Assembly (NCBI RefSeq): GCF_020804225.1
Contig: NZ_WJBI01000001.1
Coordinates: 1,411 to 65,410 of the forward strand
DNA from: Methanosarcina sp. DH2
GTDB taxonomy: Archaea; Halobacteriota; Methanosarcinia; Methanosarcinales; Methanosarcinaceae
Length of the DNA: 64,000 bases
Direction of reading: 5' to 3'
Shown here piece by piece: positions 36,078 to 46,895 of the stretch. Position 1 is the first letter of the stretch. Each line of letters begins with the position of its first letter. The position numbers and the translations under genes are program-made. Under the pieces are notes generated by a model, which was not told the DNA's origin, did not search any database, and saw nothing but the letters and a program-made list of their open reading frames with translations.

Positions 36078-36459
36078 TTTTATCCTTAACTAAATTTAGT
36101 CGAAGTAATTTTGTTCAAGAAGTCTAATCTATCCAGCTGGAAAAAAGTATTTAGGGTTATCAAATGTTATTCTTTTAAATACTTTTTTAAAAAAAATAAT
36201 ATGTTAATATATATTTAAAGTTATTACTTCTGCTAGAAGTACTAAAAACTCAACTTACAAGCAGTCTGTAGAATGATAAGTTATCTGTAAGTACTTAGAT
36301 CACATTAAATAGGAAGATAAATTGAAAAAAGAGCAACTGAATACAGTAAGTATTCGGCATATCGTAGATCAAAGAGTAAAGGCAAGAGAAGTCAGTGGTA
36401 TTTATAAATAAGTCCGAAGCAATCAATAGAATCTATATAAGTCAAAAGTAAGTTTATGT

Positions 36460-36521
36460 AATCTATAAATAGGTTAATGAACAGGAATTAAATCTATGAA
36501 TAGGTTAATGAACAGGAATTA
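36460..36521. repeat. 31-bp direct duplication
   Basis: AATCTATAAATAGGTTAATG... (36460-36490) is followed at once by the same 31 bp with one mismatch (36491-36521). Confidence 0.9.
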
Positions 36522-36817
36522 TCAGAACAAATTGATGCCTGGAAAATAAAAGTATCGGAAAATCGAATGACAGGGACGAGGAATACGAGATCTGCGAAAG
36601 AATGCGAGATCTGCAAATGATATAGGTAAATAATCCTGGCGAATATACGAGAATTAAATCAGATACGAGAATTAAATCTAAATCTCAGGATAAGCTTTTC
36701 ATGTCCGTGGATGAATGAAAATAAGAAGCATGAGTATGAAAGTAGAACCTGAAATCTCCCTGCAAAATGTAAAATTCTGTTTCCTCTATCGCAAAAGTGC
36801 TTTGATGGTGAATTTTT

Positions 36818-37000
36818 GTGAAAAAAGATCTTATGGATATTCTGGCCTGTCCTGTGTGTAAGGGCGACCTGATTTTGAACGTTGTTGAAGAAAATGAAGA
36901 AGAGGTCATATCCGGAACCCTTTACTGCCCTGCCTGTAAAGAGCATTATCCCATAGATGAGGGGATTCCGAATTTGCTTCCTCCAGACCTCAGGAACTGA
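36818..37000 (+). CDS. Trm112-like small zinc protein
   Basis: A 60-residue protein starting at GTG 36818. It has the pattern MDILACPVCKGDL, YCPACKEHYPIDEGIPNLLPP: two CPxC knuckles that bind zinc and the conserved IPNLLP end. Trm112 proteins activate methyltransferases that modify tRNA, rRNA or release factors; which partner is used here is not shown. The stop TGA overlaps the ATG of the next gene by one base (TGATG), so the two are translationally coupled. Confidence 0.88.
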   Translation: MKKDLMDILACPVCKGDLILNVVEENEEEVISGTLYCPACKEHYPIDEGIPNLLPPDLRN

Positions 37001-37773
37001 TGCGAGGGTTGAACTTGGAGCAAATATTCCAGAATGTTATCATTAACCGGCAGGAAATAAACTCTATTGAGTTTGAAAAAGAAAGCATTGAGATTCCTCT
37101 TTATCCCGGCGGAGAGCAGACCTTTGAAATCCTTGTTACGAACTACGGGTCTCCAACCCATATTCACCTTTCCGTGAGCGAAGAATTAAAAGGTCAGATC
37201 ACTTTTTTGCGGGACAATCCATATGTGCTCCAGAAAGAGTATGTTTCCGCAGTTGCAAGGATTTCGCAGGAAGGCAGGGTACTTACAAAGGGTCATATCT
37301 ATATCACTGCAGGTTATGGCTCGAAGAAGAAAGGTTTTCCAGTCCAGCTCGGAAAGGTAGAGACAAAGCCGCAGGAGCTCTCAAAGGTTGAGACCGCAAA
37401 ATGGGAAGAGGACACCGAAGAGTTGAAACCATCAAGGCCTTCCGTAGCAGAGCCTGTAAAAAAAGCTTCCCGTCCACGGACAGGAAGCGGAAGCGGATTT
37501 GGTGGGATTTCATCTTCTGTCCTGAGAAACTTTAAAGGAGGATTTCCATCAACGTCGGGAAAAAGGACCCGACAAGGTACGGGACAGAACGAAAGGCTTC
37601 CTCTTGCCCTGGCTCTTGGAGGTTTTTTACTGCTTATATTCTTATTCTTCCTTTACTTCATCCTGCCAGCCGGACTCCAGTTCAGTGTCAGTTTTACTCA
37701 GGCTCTCCTATTCTCAATCCTGTTTGTGACCTGTACAACCTACATTCTGCTAAAAATTATGGAAGAAGGTTGA
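37000..37773 (+). CDS. Membrane protein with N-terminal beta domain, unknown
   Basis: A 257-residue protein. Residues 25-115 form a beta-rich, Ig-like domain (IPLYPGGEQTFEILVTNYGS, HIYITAGYG). A polar, Ser/Gly/Arg-rich linker follows (about 120-200), then two transmembrane helices at the C-terminus (LALALGGFLLLIFLFFLYFI and FTQALLFSILFVTCTTYILL). No signal peptide, so the N-terminal domain is probably cytoplasmic. It looks like an archaeal DUF7524-type protein. Overlap with the Trm112-like gene suggests an operon. Confidence 0.78.
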   Translation: MRGLNLEQIFQNVIINRQEINSIEFEKESIEIPLYPGGEQTFEILVTNYGSPTHIHLSVSEELKGQITFLRDNPYVLQKEYVSAVARISQEGRVLTKGHIYITAGYGSKKKGFPVQLGKVETKPQELSKVETAKWEEDTEELKPSRPSVAEPVKKASRPRTGSGSGFGGISSSVLRNFKGGFPSTSGKRTRQGTGQNERLPLALALGGFLLLIFLFFLYFILPAGLQFSVSFTQALLFSILFVTCTTYILLKIMEEG

Positions 37774-39780
<2,007 letters not shown>

Positions 39781-40041
39781 TTCTGTCAGAGTGATGAAGG
39801 GAATTTTTTTCTCTTTAATCCTCTTTTCTGGCTCATTTTTACCCTTTATCGGGATTTCTAAAAAGCCAGTTTCTAACTTATTAACTAATACCCAAATCAA
39901 AGAGTTCCCCTTTCGCGGGAAACTGATAAATAGTTTTAAAAATGAAAATAATGGATTAATGTGATATCTGTTGAGGTACTGTATTGATGTGGTATCTGCA
40001 CGGATATTCTAATTTCATTAAATTCTATGAAGGTATACACC

Positions 40042-40176
40042 ATGGCAATGTCTAAAAAAGATATGGATAAAAAAAAGATGGCTAAGAAAGAAAAGATGGG
40101 AGAGCTGGAAAAACTGGCTTCCGCAGGCAGCAAGGACGCAAAGAAGAAGCTTGCAAAGGAAATGAAGAAAAAATAA
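40042..40176 (+). CDS. 44-residue lysine-rich protein
   Basis: ATG 40042, preceded by GAAGGTATACACC, opens a short frame: MAMSKKDMDKKKMAKKEKMG, then ELEKLASAGSKDAKKKLAKE and MKKK. It is a single, strongly basic helix. A paralogue of the same length lies at 40687-40824 (shared MAKKDM, KxxSAGSKDAKKxL/SSGDKQAKKML pattern), which supports a real gene. Not a recognised family; nucleic-acid binding is likely from charge alone. Its last 20 bp with the stop codon are tandemly triplicated. Confidence 0.65.
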   Translation: MAMSKKDMDKKKMAKKEKMGELEKLASAGSKDAKKKLAKEMKKK

Positions 40177-40216
40177 AGGAAATGAAGAAAAAATAAAGGA
40201 AATGAAGAAAAAATAA
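40155..40216 (+). repeat. 20-bp repeat spanning a stop codon, three copies
   Basis: AAAGGAAATGAAGAAAAAAT occurs at 40155, 40175 and 40195. Copy 1 is the end of the lysine-rich gene and its first TAA; copies 2 and 3 repeat the last codons and the stop beyond it. Confidence 0.9.
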
Positions 40217-40686
40217 TCCTTTGACATCTTTCTCCTTTTTGTCTTATATTCGTCAGAGGGTCCGGGAATTTCTAAGCCCGGCCCCGGAAATTTCTTCACA
40301 ATAGATGGTAGAATCTCTTTTTTTCCCTTCCTTTTCTTGCTGGAAATCGTTAGCTTGCAGGTAATAATAGTTAAATTAACTTTTTCTCTGACCTCTTTCA
40401 TGTTCTCGTTAGAAGCTTTAAGCTCTCTAAATTAAAAGCTTTAAATTCTGAAGCTAGAAATGCATATTCCAGAATCATGTCTTTGAAGTCCAGCCTTTCA
40501 GGGTACTTCCATATTCATCTTCTGCTTTTCTTATTTTGATTCTGCCGTATTTGCGTTTTTCCTCTGGTCGAAACTATTAAATATTTTTGACACTTAAAGT
40601 ATTTACTTGCAGTAGTATCTAATAGAGTTAAACTGCAGAAGTATTATGGAGAGATTGTGTAAGCAATCTCGCTGAAGGTTCGTCAT
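40217..40686. other. Intergenic between the two lysine-rich genes
   Basis: No gene. A hairpin at 40651-40670 precedes the second small gene. TTAAATATTTTTGA near 40577 is AT-rich and may be promoter sequence. Confidence 0.4.
40651..40670 (+). promoter_or_regulatory. Leader hairpin of the second lysine-rich gene
   Basis: GAGATTG (40651-40657) pairs with CAATCTC (40664-40670) over a 6-base loop, 16 bp before the ATG and just before a GAAGGTT ribosome-site-like sequence. It could affect translation of the gene. Confidence 0.4.
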
Positions 40687-40824
40687 ATGGTAATGGCTAA
40701 GAAAGATATGGAACAGATTTCTAACTCCAGAGCTCGTAAAGAAACGGAAAAACTGCAAAAGAAAGCTTCCTCAGGCGATAAACAAGCAAAGAAAATGCTC
40801 GAGAAAGATAAAAAGAAAAAATGA
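40687..40824 (+). CDS. 45-residue lysine-rich protein, paralogue
   Basis: ATG 40687 (or ATG 40693 two codons later) opens MVMAKKDMEQISNSRARKE, TEKLQKKASSGDKQAKKMLE and KDKKKK. Same size, charge and motif order as the protein at 40042-40176. GAAGGTTCGTC precedes it. Highly basic helix, family not recognised. Confidence 0.65.
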   Translation: MVMAKKDMEQISNSRARKETEKLQKKASSGDKQAKKMLEKDKKKK

Positions 40825-41267
40825 CCAGGTAAGTTTTTCCTTTCGATAAATATATGAGAAAATCCGGAGGGGTTAGAAAAAAACCTTATCTGAAAACTTT
40901 CCATTTCAAAATCAAATTTAGGCTATTTACAAATATGTGCCTATAAGCACATGTTTATAAACAGACATGAACCTGCATCTCATTTAAACTGATAATATTC
41001 TTCATTTTTATTTTTTGCTTGCTAATTCAGGCTTCTAATGGTGGCGCTTTCAGATTAAATGGGCTCTATTTCCTGTATGAAAAACATGTTTCCTGATTGT
41101 CATTTACTATAATTTCCTGATTGTCACTTACTATAATTCCCTGCGTGTCACTTACCAGCTTTATTTTTCAGGGGCATTATCTTTGCAAATTTATTCGTCA
41201 AAAATCTCAGATTTCTTTGAACTTAATTTTACAAAGTTTTATATACTTAATAAATAGGATTATTCTG
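40825..41267. other. Intergenic, no gene
   Basis: Contains TATAATTTCCTGATTGTCAC and similar (ACTATAATT[TC]CCTG-GTCACTTAC) repeated about three times at 41100-41157, and a TATA-like TTTTATATACTTAA near 41238 that fits the promoter of the following membrane gene. Confidence 0.4.
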
Positions 41268-41852
41268 GTGATTATTATAGAAACTATAAGTTTTTCAGAA
41301 GCTTTCAAATATCCCTTTAAAGTGCCGCAAAGGCTTCTTTACATTCTCCTGTTATTTATTCCAATTATAGGGTGGCTTGTGCTCTTCGGCTATGCTGTAA
41401 GGCTTGTTAACGAATTTATTGAGGGCAGGTATGAGGGGCTTATCAAGCTCGATTTTATGGAGGACCTGAAACTTGGGTTCATGGTTTTTCTGAAGGCTCT
41501 TCCTTTCTACATAGGGTATATGGTTATACTCTCTGCTGCAATGTATGTCAATGAAACCCTGGGGAGCATTCTCAACCTGGTGTTGGGGTTCTTTGTGATC
41601 CCTATTCTTGCAGTTAATTTCTTCAGGAAACAGACCGTTGAGTCTTTCTTTGAGTTTGATGTCCTGAATGTTGTCAGGGATAACCTTGGAGAATATATCG
41701 TTACAGTACTGAAACAGTATGCTCTTGTTATTATCTTTTTGATCCTCTCAATTGTGCTTGTGGGCATACCTGCAATGTTCTTCACAAATTCGATATTTGT
41801 TGCAAATATGTACGGAAGGTTAGTGGAAAAGAGAGCGGGCTCCGGGCTGTAA
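41268..41852 (+). CDS. Polytopic membrane protein (DUF4013-like)
   Basis: A GTG at 41268 (preceded by AGGA and a TATA-like element 30 bp earlier) gives 194 residues; longer readings upstream cross promoter-like sequence. The protein has ETISFSEAFKYPFKVPQRLL at the start, then five or six hydrophobic segments (LLLFIPIIGWLVLFGYAV, FYIGYMVILSAAMYV, LNLVLGFFVIPILAVNFF, ALVIIFLILSIVLVGIPAMF). The opening 'S-x-x-EAFxYPFK' and GY-x-x-R pattern resembles archaeal DUF4013 proteins. No function is known. Confidence 0.75.
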   Translation: MIIIETISFSEAFKYPFKVPQRLLYILLLFIPIIGWLVLFGYAVRLVNEFIEGRYEGLIKLDFMEDLKLGFMVFLKALPFYIGYMVILSAAMYVNETLGSILNLVLGFFVIPILAVNFFRKQTVESFFEFDVLNVVRDNLGEYIVTVLKQYALVIIFLILSIVLVGIPAMFFTNSIFVANMYGRLVEKRAGSGL

Positions 41853-42147
41853 AAACGATTAAAAGGATTTTATATCAATTTCTGGCCGGATTTTTCTGGC
41901 CTGAATATTTTTTCTTTAACCGGATACAGTTTTTTACGTTGATTCGTTTTTATCACTAGTTGTTGATTCCAAGGCACTAATAGAACCGTTTGCTGGGTTG
42001 AGTATGTAGGTAGTGTCACGAATTTGCTGTAAATTCAATTTAAAGTTATTGTGTACTGTGGGGAAAATGGATCTTTTGATATGGAATTTTTGACTCAAAA
42101 ACTTATTAAAATTTGTGATTTTACAGAAAAATCGGTACACTGCCCAT

Positions 42148-43178
42148 ATGTATCCTGTAATAAAAAATTCATTTACTCTCGCATTATTTTTAATTATTTC
42201 TTTATTTGCTTCTTGGCGATGATTTTAAAGAGGGATTAACCCCAGGCAATCCGGAAGGCTTGGTATACGTCACAAATTTTACCCTGAATTCTTCAATATA
42301 TGTAGAAAGTGCAGAACTAACAGCCACAGTCAAAAATGTTGTTCCCGGGCCGACAGACGAATTTCTAGATAAAGTATACATTAACGAAATAGATCTCGGG
42401 CCCTCAACAGCTATATCCCTGAAAACATTTCGGATTCCACTGCAGTGGATATTACAATTCCTGTTCACTCTACTCTTTTAAATTCCGGAGCCAATACCAT
42501 AAAAATCAGTTCCGGGAGTAGTGCAAACGGCAGCAGTTACAATGACTTTGAATTTTACGACCTTACGCTCCATCTGAGCGAAGCCGAACCTGTAATACTG
42601 GCTCCGCCTTTAAAAGTTGCCTGGACTTATTAATTGCCCTGGAAACTCAGGTCCGATATGCAGTCCTGGGTAAACCTTGTTGCGGACGGTGTCCTTTACC
42701 TTAGTGAAGGTGCCTTCGGAGAGAACGGTATTATAGCCGTGGATGCGGAAACAGGCGAACTACTCTGGAGTGAGGAACGGAGCGCTGACCTTGGGTATAA
42801 AGATGGGGTTTTGTTTGCTGTGCACTATCCGAATATTGATGCACTGGACGCAAAAACTGGTGAACTGTTATGGAGTAAAAAATATCCGGATGTCGGGTGG
42901 AGTTTGCTACCTTTTATTTTCCCCCGATTGCTATCGCTGGAATGCTTTTTTTGCTGGCAGTACTTCTGAGGAAAAGAAATAATAAGTCCCTTGTCTTTGG
43001 CTCCTGGCTAATAGCTTTAGTAGGGGTTCTTTGTCTTTCTCTTAGAGCCCTGGACCCGTATACTACTGGTGTGGGAGTATTATGGTTATTGGCTGGTCTG
43101 ACCTTCTGGTCCCCGCCTGTAATCCTTTTGTCTGGCATCGTGTTTCTTGTATCTGGGGTCCGGAAGAGGAGGAAATGA
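42148..43178 (+). pseudogene. Decayed PQQ-like beta-propeller surface protein
   Basis: From ATG 42148 the reading starts with a signal peptide (FTLALFLIISLFAS) and then breaks frame several times: near 42213, near 42440, at an in-frame TAA about 42631, and near 42895. The pieces read GNPEGLVYVTNFTLNSSI and later two PQQ-type repeats, AVDAETGELLWSEE and ALDAKTGELLWSKK, followed by a C-terminal membrane part with three hydrophobic segments (FPPIAIAGMLFLLAVLL, FGSWLIALVGVLCLSL, LLAGLTFWSPPVILLS). Originally a secreted or anchored propeller protein. No piece is likely to be translated into a working product. Confidence 0.8.
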
Positions 43179-43386
43179 AAGAGAAATGGAAAAAAATATA
43201 GAATAGGAAAGCAAAATTAGAGTTTCTATTGATGGTGAATGATGTCCGATTTGTTTCCGGAGTGTGATTTTTTATCATCAGATATTTATATCAAGAGTTG
43301 ATTTTATCCACTATTGTTTCTGCTTTCTTTTTTGTTGGTGCCCGAATAGTTCAATTTACCCGGTTCGGGGAAACGGTGAATAAACA

Positions 43387-43813
43387 ATGGAAATTGAAAT
43401 TAAAAACCTGTCAAAAGCGTACAGTTCGGAAAAATCCGTGCTTTCAGGAATCGATCTCGAGCTTCGGCCTCCTTCAATCATAGGATTAATAGGGCCAAAC
43501 GGGGCAGGGAAGACCACATTTATGAAAATTCTTGTCCGGCAGCTCCTTGCGTCTACAGGGTCAATAACAATTGATGGAATGGATATAGGTAAAAATGAGA
43601 ATTACCTTAAGAACCGGCTTGGGGACCTGCCCCAGGAGTTCGGACTTTATGAGGAGCTGACCGTATATCAGTTGCTGGATTATATGGCGCTTTTAAAAGG
43701 TCTCGGTCCCGAAAAAAAAGAGCGGATCGAAAGCTGCATCGAAAAAAACCGGGCTTTCCGATAAGCAGAATTCCGGAATAAAAACTCTTTCAGGGGGCAG
43801 AAGCAGGGTATAA
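43387..43813 (+). pseudogene. ABC transporter ATPase, frameshifted and truncated
   Basis: The frame starts with MEIEIKNLSKAYSSEKSVLS and Walker A GPNGAGKTTFMKIL, and continues through the Q-loop (GDLPQEFGLYEELTVYQLLD). It loses frame near 43745 within IEKN; in the next frame the sequence goes on to the ABC signature LSGGRSRV and stops at 43811-43813. Walker B and the H-loop are missing, because sequence of a different, bacterial type begins here. A membrane-protein remnant at 46328-46759 on the far side of that insert may be the permease of the same system. Confidence 0.85.
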
Positions 43814-43863
43814 TTGAATTATGATTAAGAGATATAAGGCGAAAATTAGAAAGGAAGAATACC

Positions 43864-44589
43864 ATGTATCCATTTACAGACCAGTTTATGTCCAATGATG
43901 AAAATGTTGAGTTCCTGAAAGCCACAATGATGGGACCAAACGCCATGCGGTTATCAGAGGAATTGTCGTCGCACCTGAACATCAATGAGAATATGCGAAT
44001 CCTTGACCTCGGCTGCGGGTGTGGTCTTTCTACGCTGTTGTTGGCAAAAAAATATGGCGCATCCATTTTCGCCGCCGACCTTTGGATTTCGCCAACTGAA
44101 AACTATGAGCGTTTTCAATCTATCGGGATTGATGATAAGGCCGTTCCGATTTCCGTAGACGCGACCAAAGGGTTGCCTTTCGCAAACGGATATTTTGACT
44201 TGTTGTTCACCGTGGACGCTTACCATTATTTCGGTGATACGGTAGAAATGCTCCCGTCGCTCATTCCTTTTGTGAAAAAGGGCGGCTATATCGCCGTGGC
44301 TATTCCCGGCATAAAATATGAATTTGGGGAAAATGTCCCTGATAAAATGAAGCCGTTTTGGAATGATGAGGTGGCAAGGACTATTCATTCTCTTGATTGG
44401 TGGAAAAACTTATGGGAAACAGAAAAAGGTATTGAAATTATTGACATTCGTGAAATGCTCTGCTGTAAACAGTCGTGGGATGAATGGCATACCAGCTATT
44501 GGCAAGGTATCGAGGAAGATATAAAGATGAGGGAAGCTGAAAACGGAAAGTATTATAATCTTATTCAAATGATTGCTAAAGTAATCTAA
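43864..44589 (+). CDS. SAM-dependent methyltransferase, bacterial type
   Basis: A 241-residue class I methyltransferase with motif I ILDLGCGCGLSTLLLAKKYG (residues 46-65), the acidic end of strand 2 (IFAADLW), and motif IV DLLFTVDAYHYFGD. AAAGGAAG precedes the ATG by seven bases, a strong bacterial-type ribosome site. The substrate is unknown; close-looking cargo genes occur in Firmicutes mobile elements. It is the only gene of the foreign block with an unbroken frame, and might still be expressed if a promoter is present. Confidence 0.88.
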   Translation: MYPFTDQFMSNDENVEFLKATMMGPNAMRLSEELSSHLNINENMRILDLGCGCGLSTLLLAKKYGASIFAADLWISPTENYERFQSIGIDDKAVPISVDATKGLPFANGYFDLLFTVDAYHYFGDTVEMLPSLIPFVKKGGYIAVAIPGIKYEFGENVPDKMKPFWNDEVARTIHSLDWWKNLWETEKGIEIIDIREMLCCKQSWDEWHTSYWQGIEEDIKMREAENGKYYNLIQMIAKVI

Positions 44590-44788
44590 CCTTAATCACC
44601 AAGACGCAGAAAATAAGCATACTGCGCAGTCAGCCTTAGCACCAATAGATGAAGTAACATCGGTCAAATTGGCTTGATGTGCCGGGATAAAAACAGAATA
44701 GTAACATACCCACTGCCCCAACGAGAAATAAAAAAACCGTTGTTGCGGCGGCTGATTAGCTTTGCCTAAAACAGTATAGCGTAGCCTG

Positions 44789-44827
44789 ACGGCGGTTTTG
44801 ATAACCGAAAATCAAAGCCGCCGTTTT
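44789..44827 (+). terminator. Strong bacterial-type terminator
   Basis: ACGGCGGTTTTGAT (44789-44802) pairs with ATCAAAGCCGCCGT (44810-44823), a 14-bp stem with one G-U pair, followed by TTTCC. It lies 200 bp after the methyltransferase. Confidence 0.75.
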
Positions 44828-45043
44828 CCTTTTGAGAAAATTGGATTGCGGAGGGTGTATTAAAGTCACCCTTTTTTCAGGACACGGCGGTAACAAGGAG
44901 GTTGCCGCCATGTTCTGCTATGTCTATCGACAAAATAATCCTTATTTTGCACCATCAAAAAAAGCCCTTACCCGAACGGGGCATACCACGCCTATCAATG
45001 TATCTACACACATTACACGATAGGAAATATTTACCTATCCTCT

Positions 45044-45080
45044 TGCGCCCGCCTGGATTGTGTCCAGCCGGGCGCATTTT
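45044..45080 (+). terminator. Second bacterial-type terminator
   Basis: TGCGCCCG (45044-45051) pairs with CGGGCGCA (45069-45076), and CTGGA with TCCAG inside it, followed by TTTTT. It lies between the methyltransferase and the sigma-factor remnant. Confidence 0.8.
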
Positions 45081-45232
45081 TGCATTTGCCCCATTTTTTT
45101 CAAAAACCACTCCGTGAGTTTTGCAGATTTGCAATGCTCACCGTAATAGTGGCGAAAGGGGAAAAGCCATCACCGCTCTTGCAGAAAGAGGGTGAGAATG
45201 TGACACCCTCAAGCCATGAGCGAAACAAGCAA

Positions 45233-45639
45233 TACGCTTTTGACAGCTTTTGCAAAAAGGTACTAAGCACGAAGCCCGCGACCACTACGACGAAATGAAA
45301 CGGCAACGTGAACGTGAGGTATCCTTTTCGGAGTTGTCGGCGCAAGAAATGGAGCAGCTTTTTACAGTGGATAGATACTTTGCCACGGAACAGGTTTTCA
45401 ATATTTTAGGCCGCGAGGTAGTCGTCAATAACGAGCTTATCGCGGAGGCCCTGCGAACTCTGCCGGAGCGTAAACGCGATATTATCCTGCTGGCCTATTT
45501 CCTTGAAATGTCTGACCGGGAAATCGGGGAAATGCTGAACCTTTTACGCGCCACTGTCCAATATCAGCGGACAAGCACGTTGCGGCAACTAAAAAAGTAT
45601 TTGGAGGAAAACGCGGATGAACAGCAAGACAGCAAATAA
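45233..45639 (+). pseudogene. Sigma-70-like factor of a conjugative transposon, frameshifted
   Basis: YAFDSFCKKVL at the start is in one frame and KHEARDHYDEMKRQREREVS in the next; a missing base near 45264 separates them. From there the frame is open to 45639: FSELSAQEMEQLF, then a region 4-like helix-turn-helix (LPERKRDIILLAYFLEMSDR, EIGEMLNLLRATVQYQRTST). This matches the short sigma-like proteins of Tn916-type elements. In an archaeon without bacterial RNA polymerase it can have no normal partner. Confidence 0.82.
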
Positions 45640-46272
45640 TTTGCTTCCATATTTTCATTTGTTCCACCTACCGCAAAGACCGTACCTTATGCACAACTCA
45701 CTCTATCCGCAACGTGGCTTAGAAGAAATCGTTATACGCAACCTACGGGAAGCAATCGCGTATGTGACGCAGTATGAGGATGATTTTATCCGTGAAGCTG
45801 CGGAAACCGACACGCGAGCGAGGGATAAAGCGTTAGCGCAGAAAAAGAATACCCTTGTGAAAGCGGAAAAACGGATTGCCGAGCTTGACATGATTTTCAA
45901 ACGCATTTTGAGGACAACATTACGGGGAAGCTGACCGACGAGCGTTTCATAAAGCTATCCCGTGATTATGAGCTTGAACAGGACAATTTAAGGGCTACGT
46001 CTAAAATCTTGCGCGAAGAAGTCAAGCAGCAGGAAAAAAGCAAGTCCAATGTCAAGAGCTTCATCGCAACGGCGAAGAAGTATACCAACCTGACCGAGCT
46101 CGATGCAACCATATTGCGGGAGTTTATCGACAAAATCCTTATGTCGAAAACTTCCGGCAAGCGGGGACGCGGAGCCGGTGACAAAGTACAGGAAATCGAA
46201 ATTGTCTATAACTTCATCGGTGCGTTTGACTTTGGAAAAGCCATTGAGCAAGCCAGAATAACCATGAAATAG
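45617..46272 (+). pseudogene. Fusion of HTH-protein start and serine-recombinase C-terminus
   Basis: MNSKTANNLLPYF (from 45617) is the start of the helix-turn-helix gene that overlaps the sigma-like gene in these elements. It runs straight into recombinase sequence (LEEIVIRNLREAIAYVTQYE, ALAQKKNTLVKAEKRIAELD), which implies an internal deletion. One missing T near 45908 then shifts frame; the rest reads GKLTDERFIKLSRDYELEQD and IVYNFIGAFDFGKAIEQA to a stop at 46272. This is the coiled-coil C-terminal region of large serine recombinases (TnpX-like). The catalytic N-terminus is gone. Confidence 0.82.
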
Positions 46273-46277
46273 CGAAA

Positions 46278-46306
46278 GTCGGCATAGCCTAATGTGCCAT
46301 GCCGAC
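46278..46306 (+). terminator. Hairpin after the recombinase remnant
   Basis: GTCGGCAT (46278-46285) and ATGCCGAC (46299-46306) form an 8-bp perfect stem just beyond the recombinase stop, near the presumed right end of the foreign block. No T-run follows, so it may instead be part of the element end. Confidence 0.5.
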
Positions 46307-46327
46307 AATCGCATTAAATGTTTTCTT

Positions 46328-46759
46328 AACTCACCGCTGCTAATCACGGCTGTTTTTATATTTGCCGCGTCCTTGCCGATTTTATTAAGCTTTGTGTATT
46401 ATGCCTATTACTTTAATTTCTATGCTTACGCTGAATTCATGCTGTCTTTACTGTTATTTTTATTGACTTCCCAGGTCTTTGTGCTGGGGCTTGCCCTGGC
46501 GGTCGGGAGAATCAATTCCAGACTACTTTACCCTCTTTTGCCTCTTATGCTGTTTCTGGGATTTTTTAATCCGAGGTTTCCTGTATGGGTTGACATTTTC
46601 GGGAATAATTTTCTTTCGTGGCCCCTGCGCTGGTATCTGGGGGTCATGGAGAGTCCAATACCTTATACTTTGCCAGAAGACTTCCTCTACAGCAGACTGA
46701 TTTTTTCATTTATGGGTGCCGCTCTGCTGGCACTCGCTTGCAGGAAGTCTAAAACTTGA
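46328..46759 (+). pseudogene. C-terminal remnant of a membrane protein, probably ABC permease
   Basis: Archaeal-type sequence resumes after the foreign block and is open to 46759, with four hydrophobic segments (LLITAVFIFAASLPILLSFV, AEFMLSLLLFLLTSQVFVLG, LLYPLLPLMLFLGFF, LIFSFMGAALLALACR). There is no proper start; the ATGs upstream belong to the foreign block. Its position opposite the truncated ATPase gene suggests the permease of that ABC transporter, with the middle lost. Without the missing part the assignment stays tentative. Confidence 0.55.
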
Positions 46760-46895
46760 GTTTCGTCGTCTCTTCCTATAGATCTTGTCCTGAATACAGA
46801 GGCGAATTTATCAATTATATTTTTTAGGCGAAGAAGATCTTATATATTAGTTATCCTAACTAAATATCCCCTTTTTCGTTTATGGAGAGTAAAAT

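Larger units (their letters stand above)
35876..36817. other. Intergenic region rich in short tandem duplications
   Basis: Non-coding. Contains the CTGTTATAATC repeat (35984-36077), a 31-bp duplication (36460-36521), a 19-bp pair AATACGAGATCTGCGAAAG / AATGCGAGATCTGCAAATG (36580-36617) and an 18-bp pair ATACGAGAATTAAATCAG / ATACGAGAATTAAATCTA (36645-36680). The last parts may be the leader of the Trm112-like gene. Confidence 0.55.
43814..46310 (+). mobile_element. Remnant of a bacterial conjugative transposon
   Basis: A 2.5-kb block with no archaeal character. In order it holds a SAM methyltransferase, a non-coding part with two strong rho-independent-type terminators, a sigma-70-like factor, the first 13 residues of the helix-turn-helix protein that usually follows it, and the C-terminal part of a large serine recombinase. 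This gene order and these sequences are typical of Firmicutes conjugative transposons (Tn916/Tn5397/Tn1549-like). Several frameshifts and an internal deletion show decay. It splits a host ABC transporter gene pair. The exact borders are not defined by repeats I can see. Confidence 0.8.

Noticed and set aside
45250-45639. Functional sigma factor in an archaeon
   Set aside because: The 5' end is frameshifted and archaeal RNA polymerase does not use sigma-70; it belongs to a decayed bacterial element.
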